A stretch of DNA of 64,000 bases, taken from positions 1 to 64,000 of the forward strand of contig DWZD01000046.1 in NCBI GenBank assembly GCA_019118345.1, written 5' to 3'. The stretch's first letter is position 1. Every line of letters starts with the position of its first letter. Shown here one piece after another: positions 35,225 through 43,247 of this stretch. The stretch comes from Candidatus Desulfovibrio intestinavium (GTDB lineage Bacteria; Desulfobacterota; Desulfovibrionia; Desulfovibrionales; Desulfovibrionaceae). The notes under the pieces are model-generated. The model ran no database searches and was not told where the DNA came from. It saw only the letters and a program-made list of their open reading frames with translations. Position numbers and translations under genes: made by a program.

Positions 35225-36340
35225 ATGAACCGCAGAAACTTTCTTGCGCTTCTCGGCACGGCAGGCGTTGCCGGCGCGGTGGCCGCACCGGGCATGCCCG
35301 CCGCCAAGGCCCACGTCTTTCCGGGCTTTGAAAACAGCTACGGCGTCCTGCATGACGTAACCCGCTGCATCGGCTGCCGCCAGTGCGAAGAAGCCTGCAA
35401 CGCCGTCAATCATCTGCCCAAACCGAAGGAAGCCTTTGACGATCCCGATGTGCTGGGAGTGCGCCGCCGCACCTCGGCCTATCAGTGGACGGTGGTCAAC
35501 AAGTATACCATTGACGACAAGCCCTTTTTCCGCAAGCTGCAATGCTTCCACTGCAACGAACCCGCCTGCGCCTCGGCCTGCTTTGCCAAGTGCTTCACCA
35601 AGAATCCCGACGGCAGCGTGACCTACAACGGCGATCAGTGCGTGGGCTGTCGTTACTGCATGATTGCCTGTCCCTTCTACATCCCGGGCTTCCAGTACGA
35701 TGAACCCTTTGATCCGCTGGTGCAGAAATGCACCTTCTGCAAGCCGCGGCTGGACAAGGGCCTGCTGCCCGGCTGTGTGGAAGCCTGCCCCATGGATGCC
35801 CTGACCTTCGGCCGCCGCGGGGATCTCATCCGGCTGGCCCGCAAGCGCATCGAGGCCCAGCCCGATCGCTACACCGATTACATCTATGGCGAATGGGATG
35901 CCGGCGGCACGGCCTGGCTGGTGCTGGCTCCGGCCAGCAAGGCCACGGCGGGCAAAAGCGATGTCGGCCCCTACGGCGCCACTGAGGTCATGCACCAAAT
36001 CGGTCTGGATACGCACCTCGGCTCCCAGCCCATGGGCGAGCTGACCTATGGCGCGCTGGGCACGGTGCCGCTCATCGTGGCCTTCTGGCCCATCCTTTTC
36101 GGCGGGCTGTACGGCATCAGCAAGAGCCGCGAGGCCCGCAACGCCATGCGCAACAAGATCATGCGTGCCGCCGAACGGCAGGATATGGCCGCCGCCATGG
36201 ATGACGCCGTGCGCCGCATCGAACGTCTGCAGGGGCCGGAAGCCGCCGACGTGGCCCGGCAGGCCCTTGAGGATGCCGTGGAAGAACGCCGTCAGGCCGC
36301 ACTGGACGCCAGCCGCCTTGTCGGCAAGGAGGATCGCTAA
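35225..36340 (+). CDS. nhcB: Four-cluster ferredoxin subunit of the nine-heme cytochrome complex
   Basis: HybA/HmcB-like iron-sulfur protein, 371 residues. A twin-arginine signal starts MNRRNFLALLGTAGVAGAVA. Four cluster motifs follow: CIGCRQCEEACN, CFHCNEPACASACF, CVGCRYCMIACPF, and CTFCKPRLDKGLLPGC with EACP. A single membrane segment (LGTVPLIVAFWPILFGGLY) near residue 285 anchors it, then a charged helical tail with coiled-coil character extends to the end. It probably carries electrons between the cytochrome and the NrfD-type subunit. It starts 12 bases after nhcA with AGGAGG upstream, and its stop overlaps the next ATG (TAATG). Confidence 0.9.
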   Translation: MNRRNFLALLGTAGVAGAVAAPGMPAAKAHVFPGFENSYGVLHDVTRCIGCRQCEEACNAVNHLPKPKEAFDDPDVLGVRRRTSAYQWTVVNKYTIDDKPFFRKLQCFHCNEPACASACFAKCFTKNPDGSVTYNGDQCVGCRYCMIACPFYIPGFQYDEPFDPLVQKCTFCKPRLDKGLLPGCVEACPMDALTFGRRGDLIRLARKRIEAQPDRYTDYIYGEWDAGGTAWLVLAPASKATAGKSDVGPYGATEVMHQIGLDTHLGSQPMGELTYGALGTVPLIVAFWPILFGGLYGISKSREARNAMRNKIMRAAERQDMAAAMDDAVRRIERLQGPEAADVARQALEDAVEERRQAALDASRLVGKEDR

Positions 36341-37557
36341 TGGCGGAACATTATGACATCCCCATGCCCACGCGGGACAATATGCTCAACCTTTCCCCGT
36401 TCTTCCGACTGACGCCGGGGAATATCATCACTTACATCATTCTGGCCCTGGGGCTGGTGGTGACGGTCATGCGCTTCACCCTGGGCATCGGCGCGGTCTC
36501 CAACCTCAACGACAACTATCCGTGGGGCATCTGGATCGGCTTTGACCTGCTCTGCGGCGTGGCGCTGGCGGCCGGGGGCTACTTCACCACCGTGGCCTGC
36601 TATGTGGTGGGCCTCAAACGCTTCCATTCCGCCGTGCGTCCGGCCGTGACCACGGCCTTTCTGGGCTATTTCTTCGTGGTGGTCGCCCTGCACTATGACC
36701 TGGGTCACCCCCTGCGCCTGCCCTATGCCTTCTTCTATCCCGGCACGACCTCCGTGCTCTTTGAAGTGGGCCTGTGCGTGGCCACCTATGTGACCGTGCT
36801 GTTCTGCGAGTTCTCGGTCATGCCCATCGAATGGCTGGCCCATCGCTTCCCGGTGCTGCGCGTCTTCCACAAGCTCATCAACAAGACCGTCATCCTGCTG
36901 ACCATCTTCGGGGTGACGCTCTCCACCCTGCACCAGTCCTCGCTGGGTTCGCTCTTCCTCATTGCGCCGGGCAAGCTGCATCCGCTCTGGTATTCGCCCT
37001 TCATGCCCATGTTCTTCTTTGTCAGTTCCATGGCCGCCGGGGCCTCCATGGTCATCTTTGAAGGCATGCTGACCCACAAGGGCCTGCAATTCTACATGGA
37101 TACCAACCATGCCAAGGATGCCAAGCTCGTCACCCTGAGTTTCAGCCGGGCGGCCTCCTTCATCCTCATGGGCTATTTCATGCTCAAGCTCATCGACATG
37201 ATCGTGCAGGACAACATTCCCTATCTCTTCACGGGATACGGGACGCTCTGGCTGGTGGAAATGCTGGGCTTCGTCCTGCTGCCCTCCCTGCTCTATGCGC
37301 AGGGGGCACGCCACGGCAACGAACATACCTGTCAGCTGGCCTCGGTCATCACGGTGCTGGGCATCATCTTCAACCGCTTCAACGTGAGCCTCATCGCCTT
37401 CAACTGGCACCTGCCCGCCGCGGAGCGCTACTTCCCCAGCTGGCATGAAATCACGGTATCGGTCTTCATCGTTACCCTGATCATCACGGTCTACCGCTTT
37501 ATTGTCTACCACATGCCGGTGCTCTATGAGCATCCCAACTTCCGGCATCACGGCTAG
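36340..37557 (+). CDS. nhcC: NrfD/HybB-type integral membrane subunit of the nine-heme cytochrome complex
   Basis: Polytopic membrane protein of 405 residues with about ten helices, of the HybB/HmcC group that exchanges electrons with the quinone pool. Typical pieces are NDNYPWGIWIGFDLLCGVALAAGGY near residue 55, PIEWLAHRFPVLRVFHKLI, TLSTLHQSSLGSLFLI near 195, and FNRFNVSLIAFNW near 345. It overlaps nhcB by one base (TAATG), a sign of strict coupling. With NhcA and NhcB it forms a periplasm-to-membrane electron path. Confidence 0.92.
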   Translation: MAEHYDIPMPTRDNMLNLSPFFRLTPGNIITYIILALGLVVTVMRFTLGIGAVSNLNDNYPWGIWIGFDLLCGVALAAGGYFTTVACYVVGLKRFHSAVRPAVTTAFLGYFFVVVALHYDLGHPLRLPYAFFYPGTTSVLFEVGLCVATYVTVLFCEFSVMPIEWLAHRFPVLRVFHKLINKTVILLTIFGVTLSTLHQSSLGSLFLIAPGKLHPLWYSPFMPMFFFVSSMAAGASMVIFEGMLTHKGLQFYMDTNHAKDAKLVTLSFSRAASFILMGYFMLKLIDMIVQDNIPYLFTGYGTLWLVEMLGFVLLPSLLYAQGARHGNEHTCQLASVITVLGIIFNRFNVSLIAFNWHLPAAERYFPSWHEITVSVFIVTLIITVYRFIVYHMPVLYEHPNFRHHG

Positions 37558-37566
37558 GGGGCGCCC

Positions 37567-37716
37567 ATGGAATTCCAGACCTTCTACCAATACTTTCTGC
37601 ACACCAAGGAATGGGCCTATCTGCTCATGTTCGTGACCCTGCCGCTCTATGTGGTCTTCTGGAATCTCGTTCTCTACCGGCCCGGCGACAACGACCGGCG
37701 GCGGAGAAAGAAGTAA
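37567..37716 (+). CDS. nhcD: Small single-helix membrane subunit of the nine-heme cytochrome complex
   Basis: A 49-residue protein that is easily missed. The ATG at 37567 lies nine bases after the nhcC stop and is preceded by GGGGCG. Residues 1-15 are polar/aromatic (MEFQTFYQYFLHTKEW), 16-38 form one membrane helix (AYLLMFVTLPLYVVFWNLVL), and the end is a positive cytosolic tail (NDRRRRKK). Its position as fourth gene of the operon agrees with the small fourth subunit described for the D. desulfuricans 9Hc operon and with similar tiny subunits in Hmc-type complexes. Confidence 0.8.
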   Translation: MEFQTFYQYFLHTKEWAYLLMFVTLPLYVVFWNLVLYRPGDNDRRRRKK

Positions 37717-37768
37717 GCCTTGCGGGGGCGCGGGACAACCGCGCCTCCCCCAGAAGGAGAACACGAAC

Positions 37769-38020
37769 ATGTGTCTTGCCATTCCGGCCCAGATCGTGGA
37801 ATTGCAGGAAGCCGGCATGGCCCGCGTGCGGGTCGGCTCCAGCGAAACCTATCTCACGGCATCCATGATGCTTTTGCCCGAGGAACCCCGCGTCGGGGAT
37901 TATGTCATCGTGCACGCGGGCTTTGCCCTGCATGCTCTCACGCCCGAGGAAGCCGAGGAGAACCTCCGCGCCCTGCGCGAACTCGTGGAAGCCGACGAAG
38001 GCTGCCCGGCCCCCTTCTGA
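37769..38020 (+). CDS. hypC: Hydrogenase maturation chaperone HypC
   Basis: HypC/HybG-family chaperone that binds HypD and the hydrogenase large-subunit precursor while the Fe(CN)2CO group is made. The 83 residues begin MCLAIPAQIVEL, with the essential Cys2, and contain the GDYVIVHAGFALHAL motif. The ATG has AGAAGGAG upstream. It is 52 bases after nhcD and read in the same direction. No hypA, B, D, E or F is present in the window, so here a hydrogenase maturation gene is tied to the electron complex and not to a hyp cluster. Confidence 0.92.
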   Translation: MCLAIPAQIVELQEAGMARVRVGSSETYLTASMMLLPEEPRVGDYVIVHAGFALHALTPEEAEENLRALRELVEADEGCPAPF

Positions 38021-38095
38021 GGCTGTGCGCACAAATGGAGCGGCGCTTCCGGCAGGCCAGTCCCAAGGCCATGCCGACAGCCTGCCGGGCATGTC

Positions 38096-38299
38096 GTGAG
38101 CAGCCAACCATGCGAGGAACACACGGAGCAAACCCACGAGTTGCTGCAGCAGCAGAATGAACGCCTCAAACAACAAAACAAGATGCTGCGGGCAGGCTTT
38201 GAGGCGCTTCTTCCCGTCGTTATGACGACTCTGCCGTCAACGAAGCGCAAAACGGCCTATGAAGGGCTGGGAAAGTTCCGCAAGGAAACAGGGGAATAA
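38096..38299 (+). CDS. Possible small coiled-coil protein
   Basis: A 67-residue frame starting with GTG, with a helical, glutamine-rich stretch THELLQQQNERLKQQNKML that looks like a coiled coil, then a hydrophobic patch and a charged tail ending RKETGE. No good ribosome site is seen and the start is uncertain. Support comes from its position: it fits between hypC and a strong terminator on the same strand. No family recognised. Confidence 0.4.
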   Translation: MSSQPCEEHTEQTHELLQQQNERLKQQNKMLRAGFEALLPVVMTTLPSTKRKTAYEGLGKFRKETGE

Positions 38300-38342
38300 G
38301 CGGCTGCGCCTGCTGTCCCGCAGGCCGCCTCGCGAACGCAAG

Positions 38343-38375
38343 GCGCCCGCCGAAAAACCGGCGGGCGCTTTTTTT
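38343..38375 (+). terminator. Intrinsic terminator of the nhc-hypC transcript
   Basis: GCGCCCGCCG pairs with CGGCGGGCGC around a short A-rich loop, followed by seven T. It is the clearest rho-independent terminator in the window. Confidence 0.9.
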
Positions 38376-38421
38376 CGTCCAGCCGCAGGCATTGCCCCGC
38401 CTGCGGCTTCCGCTTCATGCA

Positions 38422-40449
38422 TCAGTGCCGCCGATCTCCCCAGGCCTTGCGCGACGCCTGCTCAGCCGGTGCGTGCCGTCCGCGGGGGCTGGTGAGCCGG
38501 CCGTTGGGCCGTTGCCCGCCGCGCTCGCGCTCCTGCCCTTCCGGGCAACGCGCTTGCCCACATTGTTCGCCGCGCGCTTGCCCGCGCCGTTCGCCACGCC
38601 GCCGGGAATCCCCGCCCGTTCGCTCCCCATCCCTGTCCTGCCCGCTGTGCGGTCGCCGATGGTCGCGCTGCCGTGGGAGATCGGAGGTGGTTGCCCGGCC
38701 ACGGGATGCGCCCTGTGCCGGGCCGGGCGCACGGTGTGCCGCCTCCGCAGCCCCCTCGCCGCCGGGCAGCAGGAGAATCGCTCCGCTGCGCCGGTCAAAA
38801 CGCGGTTGTTCGGGGATGTTCGCCTCCACCAGCGCCCCGGAGGGCAGCTCCCCGGCATCGCCCAGCAGGGCCAGCCCGCCTACGCCGCAGGCATAGCGGG
38901 CGCGCCCGGGCAGGCCGGGCACGTCAAAAGGCGCGGAAAGCACCCGCAGGGCCGCGCGGCCGAGTCCGCCCCCGCTCTCCTCATGCCGGGCGTCCAGCCC
39001 GTCCTGCAGCGTTTCCGCTGCGGGCGAGAGCAGGAGCGGCGCAAGGCTGAGACTGCTCTTGGCCAGTCCCGCCGCCTCGGCAAGCTGGTTCAGCCAGTCC
39101 GGCGCGCCCGCGCAATCAAAGGTCACATGACACCAGCCCCGCCCGCTGCGTCCCCGCTCAAGGGGGCAGTCAGCCGCATGGGTGCAGGGAGTCAGCGGCA
39201 CAAGGCCGCGCTCCAGTGCCGCAGCCCGCAGGCGCATGACCGTAGTGCCGCCCAGCCGTGTGCCCGGCTCAATGACCAGCAACGACGCGGGCAGGGCCGC
39301 ATCGGCCAGTTCCAGCACCTCTTCCAGCCCGTCCAGCACCGTTTCCAGCCGCTGGCCGAACACGCTGTCTTCACGCGCGTCCCGCTCGTTGTCCGCCATG
39401 CCGTCCGTCTCCGCAGCCATCCAATCGTCCGGACGTTCCTTGCGGGCCGCACGACCGGCAGCGCCGCCGGACAGCAACTCGTTGAGCACATTGGCCGCCG
39501 TGGCCAGCCAGAGCGCGGGCGCGTCACGCCCCGCCGCCCGGAACGATTGATGCGGCCCGAGGCAGCGGGCGGCCTGCCGGGCGGCCTGCGCCAGCGGCCC
39601 GCGCAGGGTGCGCACCGCCCAGACCGGCTCATGCAGCTCGCCGGCCAGCGCGTTCAGCAGCTGCCGCCCCAATTCCAGCGGTTGCGAAGAGGCATCCAGC
39701 GCCAGCACCTCCAGCGGCAGGCCGCGCCAGTCCGGTCGGGCCAGCCAGAGGGCCAGCGGCAGGCTGAGCGGGCCGGAACCCATGTCCAGCAACAGCGGAC
39801 GCCGCCCTTGTTCCAGCCAGAGGCGGGGATCCGGCAGCGGCAGGGCCGCCAGCAGACGCGCCTGCCGCAACACGTTCCAGGGCAGGAAATAATAGAGGTA
39901 GGCACTGGTCAGGGCCGGAGAGGCCCAATAGGGATGATGCAGCTGCGCCCGTTCCACGGTGAGCAGGCGCGAGAGCGCGGCCACATCCTGCGGCAGTTGC
40001 CGGGCATGGGCCGCTGTCAGCGGACGCACGCGCGCCAGCGCCGCGCCCAGCAAATCCAGCCCCTGCCGCAGCGCGGCGTCCGGCTCGGGCAGCAGCAGCG
40101 ACGAGGCCTGCCAGCGCGTCCGGGCGGACGCCTCACGCCGGCGGCCTTCCGTTCGCGTGGATTCCGGAACGGCGCGCCGGGCGACAGCCTGTCGAGGCAA
40201 ACGCTGCGAACCGACGGCATCCGCGTCATGGGGCCGGCGGGCTGAGCGCACGCCGTCTTTTCGCGTCTGCGCGACAGGCGCGGACGGCGTCTGTCGCCCT
40301 TCCCCGCCCTGCCGGTCGCGCCTGCCCGGCGCAGGCGGCTCCCGCAGAAGCAAGTCCTCATCCAACACCGAAAAATCTTCCGGGGGCAGCGTGTCCGGCA
40401 GCCTCTTCCGATGTTCCCGTGACCGGGGCCGATGCGGGTGTCGTGTCAT
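38422..40449 (-). CDS. Rsm22-like putative rRNA methyltransferase with long basic tails
   Basis: A 675-residue SAM-dependent methyltransferase of the Rsm22 family, known from mitochondrial ribosome assembly. The SAM motif LLLDMGSGPLSLPLAL is at residues 219-234. LLVIEPGT is near 390, and a cysteine-rich patch, CTHAADCPL and WCHVTFDC (Cys 422, 428, 440, 446), resembles the family's metal or Fe-S site. Residues 1-115 and 565-675 are low-complexity and rich in Arg, Gly, Gln and Pro, likely disordered and RNA-binding; few family members are this long. The ATG at 40449 adjoins the stop of the upstream RACo-like gene. Target site not known. Confidence 0.75.
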   Translation of the reverse strand: MTRHPHRPRSREHRKRLPDTLPPEDFSVLDEDLLLREPPAPGRRDRQGGEGRQTPSAPVAQTRKDGVRSARRPHDADAVGSQRLPRQAVARRAVPESTRTEGRRREASARTRWQASSLLLPEPDAALRQGLDLLGAALARVRPLTAAHARQLPQDVAALSRLLTVERAQLHHPYWASPALTSAYLYYFLPWNVLRQARLLAALPLPDPRLWLEQGRRPLLLDMGSGPLSLPLALWLARPDWRGLPLEVLALDASSQPLELGRQLLNALAGELHEPVWAVRTLRGPLAQAARQAARCLGPHQSFRAAGRDAPALWLATAANVLNELLSGGAAGRAARKERPDDWMAAETDGMADNERDAREDSVFGQRLETVLDGLEEVLELADAALPASLLVIEPGTRLGGTTVMRLRAAALERGLVPLTPCTHAADCPLERGRSGRGWCHVTFDCAGAPDWLNQLAEAAGLAKSSLSLAPLLLSPAAETLQDGLDARHEESGGGLGRAALRVLSAPFDVPGLPGRARYACGVGGLALLGDAGELPSGALVEANIPEQPRFDRRSGAILLLPGGEGAAEAAHRAPGPAQGASRGRATTSDLPRQRDHRRPHSGQDRDGERTGGDSRRRGERRGQARGEQCGQARCPEGQERERGGQRPNGRLTSPRGRHAPAEQASRKAWGDRRH

Positions 40450-40450
40450 C

Positions 40451-42037
40451 TCAAACCGCTCCAAAGCGCATGTGGCGCAGATACTTCTGGTGAAAATCCG
40501 GGGCCTCGGCCAGCGGCAGCAATTGTGCCCGCGCACAGAGACGGGCCAGCGCTTCCCGGCGCTGCGCTTGCCGGGCCAGCAAAACGGCCCCCCGCAGCGA
40601 GGCATTGCCCACGGCCCGGATGCGCTGCCCCATGCCCTGCGGCACAAAGCCCAGCATTTCCAGATGGCCGGCGGGCACATGCTCGCCCAGCGCCCCGGCC
40701 AGACAAAGACAGGCCAGCGCGGAGGGCGTCAACCCGGCGGCCTCCAGCAGGCTGTGCAGGGCCAGCGAAAACGCCGCCTTGACCTTGAGCAGCTCCTCCA
40801 CATCCTGCGCCGACAGCCACAGGCCATGCGGCAGGCGCAGACAGGGACGGCCCTGCCGCATATCCAGCTGTTCGGCCAGACGCCGGGCCAGCGGCATGAC
40901 CGCTCCCCCCGGCTGAAAATGGCCGTCCGCATCCATGACCCCGGTCTGGCGCAACAGGGACAGCAAGGCCAGATAGCCCGTGGCGCTGATGCCCTCGCAT
41001 GGCGCGACCGGCCCGGCGGCCAGCGAACTGACGGGCACCAGCCCCTGCGGCCCGAGACGGAAATCCGTCACGCTTTCCGGCCCGGCCTGACAGCCGCATT
41101 CCGGCCCGATGCCCTCCAGCGCCGGGCCAAGGGGCACGCTGACGATAAAGAGCCGATCCGCCGCATCCAGCAGGGCCAGTTCGCCATTGGTGCCCAGATC
41201 GGCCAGCACAAGGGGCCGGGGCGTGTCCGCCGCCACAAGGGCGGCCAGCCCGGCGGCAATGTCCCCGCCCACAAAGGGCGCCATGAGCGGCGGAATATAG
41301 ACGGGCGGCAGGCCCGGCAGGCGGGCCGTCTCGTGCCCGCCATGCGAGAGGCGGTAGGGAGCCGCGCACAGCCCGGCCACGGAACGGCCCAGAAAGATGT
41401 CGGTCATGGCCGGATTGCCCGCGACGCACAGGGTCTCAGTGCGCCCGCCCGCCGCTGCCGTCTCGCTCAGGCAGCGCTCCACGGCTTCGCGGGCCAGGGC
41501 GGCCAGCCGGGGAGCCGTGTCCGGGCGGCTGGCCGCAGCCAGTCGGGACATGACATCCGCGCCCGCCCCGGCCTGCGGGTTGAGAAAATGCCCCTCGGCC
41601 AGCGGGCTGCCGTCGCTGAGGCGCTCGGCGCGATAATAGACGGAGGTAGTGCCCAGATCCACGCCCAAAGCGACGGCTTCCCCGCCCTGTCCGGCGGGCG
41701 CGGCAGGGCCTGCCGGACGCGCGGCGGTCAGGAGGGCCGGCACCTCCAGCGGCAGCACGTCAACGTCAGGGACTTGACGGCGGCAGGCCAGCCGCCAACC
41801 GTCGGTCACGGCTGCCGCGCCGAGAATTTCCGTCTCTTCCGGCAGGGGAGGCGGACAGGCCCCGCTCGTGAGATAGCGCACCCGGCAACGCCCGCAGCGT
41901 CCCAAACCGGCGCACATGGCCCGCACGGGCAGATGGCCGGACAGCCAGAGCGTGCGCGCCAGCGGCGCGCCCGCTGCGGCGGAGAGGCTGCGTTCTTCCC
42001 CGGCCTCGCCGCCCGAAGCATGCAGAATAATTTTCAT
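40451..42037 (-). CDS. RACo/RamA-like ATP-dependent reductive activator of corrinoid proteins
   Basis: A 528-residue protein with an N-terminal [2Fe-2S] ferredoxin domain (Cys 42, 48, 51 and 85 in the order CxxxxxCxxC...C) and a C-terminal ASKHA-type ATPase domain. ALGVDLGTTSVYYRAE marks the first phosphate loop, and VGGDIAAGLAAL, LADLGTNGELALL and VPLGPALEGIGPECG are DUF4445 hallmarks. Members use ATP to return oxidised Co(II) corrinoid proteins to active Co(I). No corrinoid protein or methyltransferase is nearby, so its client is elsewhere. The ATG at 42037 begins the ferredoxin fold directly. It is transcribed away from fliM. Confidence 0.85.
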   Translation of the reverse strand: MKIILHASGGEAGEERSLSAAAGAPLARTLWLSGHLPVRAMCAGLGRCGRCRVRYLTSGACPPPLPEETEILGAAAVTDGWRLACRRQVPDVDVLPLEVPALLTAARPAGPAAPAGQGGEAVALGVDLGTTSVYYRAERLSDGSPLAEGHFLNPQAGAGADVMSRLAAASRPDTAPRLAALAREAVERCLSETAAAGGRTETLCVAGNPAMTDIFLGRSVAGLCAAPYRLSHGGHETARLPGLPPVYIPPLMAPFVGGDIAAGLAALVAADTPRPLVLADLGTNGELALLDAADRLFIVSVPLGPALEGIGPECGCQAGPESVTDFRLGPQGLVPVSSLAAGPVAPCEGISATGYLALLSLLRQTGVMDADGHFQPGGAVMPLARRLAEQLDMRQGRPCLRLPHGLWLSAQDVEELLKVKAAFSLALHSLLEAAGLTPSALACLCLAGALGEHVPAGHLEMLGFVPQGMGQRIRAVGNASLRGAVLLARQAQRREALARLCARAQLLPLAEAPDFHQKYLRHMRFGAV

Positions 42038-42159
42038 GCCCGCAGAGTGCCGCAAGACGGACACCAAGGCAAGCCCGTCCTGTCTGCCGGTGCGGCTTGC
42101 CTTTCGGTCTGTTTTTTGCAAAGGTTGGTGGGTCAAGATTCTGCCGTTATGGGGGAGAC

Positions 42160-43143
42160 ATGAACAAGGTACTGGCACAAGACGAAGTGGATGCCCTGCT
42201 GCGCGGTCTTTCCGGCGGGGACATCGAAAGCGAAATGGACATGCCCGAGGAGGATGCCGACGGCGTGGTCGCCTTTGACCTTGCCAATCAGGATCGCATC
42301 ATCCGCGGGCGCATGCCTGTTCTGGAAATCGTCAACGACCGCTTTGCGCGCCTCTGCACCAACGGCCTGTCCAATGCCGTGCGCAAACGCGTGGAGCTGA
42401 ACCCCATTTCCATCGACATGACCAAATTCGGGGAGTTCATGCGCTCCCTGCCCGTGCCCACCTCCATCAACATCTTCAAGATGGATCCCCTGCGCGGCAA
42501 TGCCATCATGGTGGTGGACTCGCGCCTTGTCTTTGCCCTGGTGGAAAACATCTTCGGCGGCGCCGGTTCGCAGCCCAAGATCGAGGGCCGCGAATTTACC
42601 CGCATCGAACAGGCCGTGGTGGATCGCATCGTCAAGATCGCCCTGGAAAACATGGAAGAATCCTGGCGTCCGGTTCACGACGTGAAGCTGGAACTGGTGC
42701 GCAGCGAAATCAATCCCCAATTCGCGGCCATTGTGCCGCCCAGCGACGTGGTGGTGGTCATCACCTTCGAAGTGGAGCTGGATACGGCCCTTGGCTCCAT
42801 GATCATCTGCCTGCCCTATGCCACCATTGAACCCATCCGCTCGAAGCTGCATGCCAGTTTCCAGACCGAGCGGCTGGAAATCGACCATGCCTGGGTGGCC
42901 CGCCTCAAGGAACGCCTCATGGAAACGCCGGTGGATCTCAAGATTCAGCTGGGCACCACCACCATTACCGGCAATCAGCTTCTGCGCATGCAAGTAGGCG
43001 ATGTGCTGGTGCTGGATACGGACGTGGAGGATCTTTTGCCCTGCACCGTGGCGGGCGTGAAGAAGTACGAGGGCATTGCCGGGACGGTCAAGGCCATGAA
43101 GGGCTTTCAGATCATCAAGGAAATCGAACCCCAGTATACCTAG
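42160..43143 (+). CDS. fliM: Flagellar motor switch protein FliM
   Basis: C-ring component that binds phospho-CheY and sets motor direction. The 327 residues start MNKVLAQDEVDALL, the CheY-binding EIDALL-type motif, followed by an acidic linker, the CheC-like middle domain (FDLANQDRIIRGRMPVLEIVNDRFAR onward) and a C-terminal SpoA/FliN-like domain (VDLKIQLGTTTITGNQLLRMQVGDVL). The start follows GGGGGAG. Unusually it is not in a flagellar operon here; both flanking genes are read from the opposite strand. Confidence 0.93.
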   Translation: MNKVLAQDEVDALLRGLSGGDIESEMDMPEEDADGVVAFDLANQDRIIRGRMPVLEIVNDRFARLCTNGLSNAVRKRVELNPISIDMTKFGEFMRSLPVPTSINIFKMDPLRGNAIMVVDSRLVFALVENIFGGAGSQPKIEGREFTRIEQAVVDRIVKIALENMEESWRPVHDVKLELVRSEINPQFAAIVPPSDVVVVITFEVELDTALGSMIICLPYATIEPIRSKLHASFQTERLEIDHAWVARLKERLMETPVDLKIQLGTTTITGNQLLRMQVGDVLVLDTDVEDLLPCTVAGVKKYEGIAGTVKAMKGFQIIKEIEPQYT

Positions 43144-43190
43144 TCGCCCGGGCCGCTGCCCGGCGCGGCATGACCCGGCCAAGAACGGAC

Positions 43191-43223
43191 AAAGGCGGCG
43201 GCCCGCACGGGCTGGCCGCCTTT
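43191..43223. terminator. Bidirectional terminator between fliM and the methyltransferase gene
   Basis: AAAGGCGGC...CCCG pairs with CGGGC...GCCGCCTTT, followed by T on the plus side and preceded by A on it, so it can work both ways. It lies between two convergent stops. Confidence 0.7.
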
Positions 43224-43247
43224 TCACGCCACGAGGAGGCGGCAGCA

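Noticed and set aside
38422..38800. Separate gene in the arginine-rich tail of the Rsm22-like protein
   Set aside because: Plus-strand frames here are equally open but arginine/proline shadows; no ribosome site or domain supports a split.
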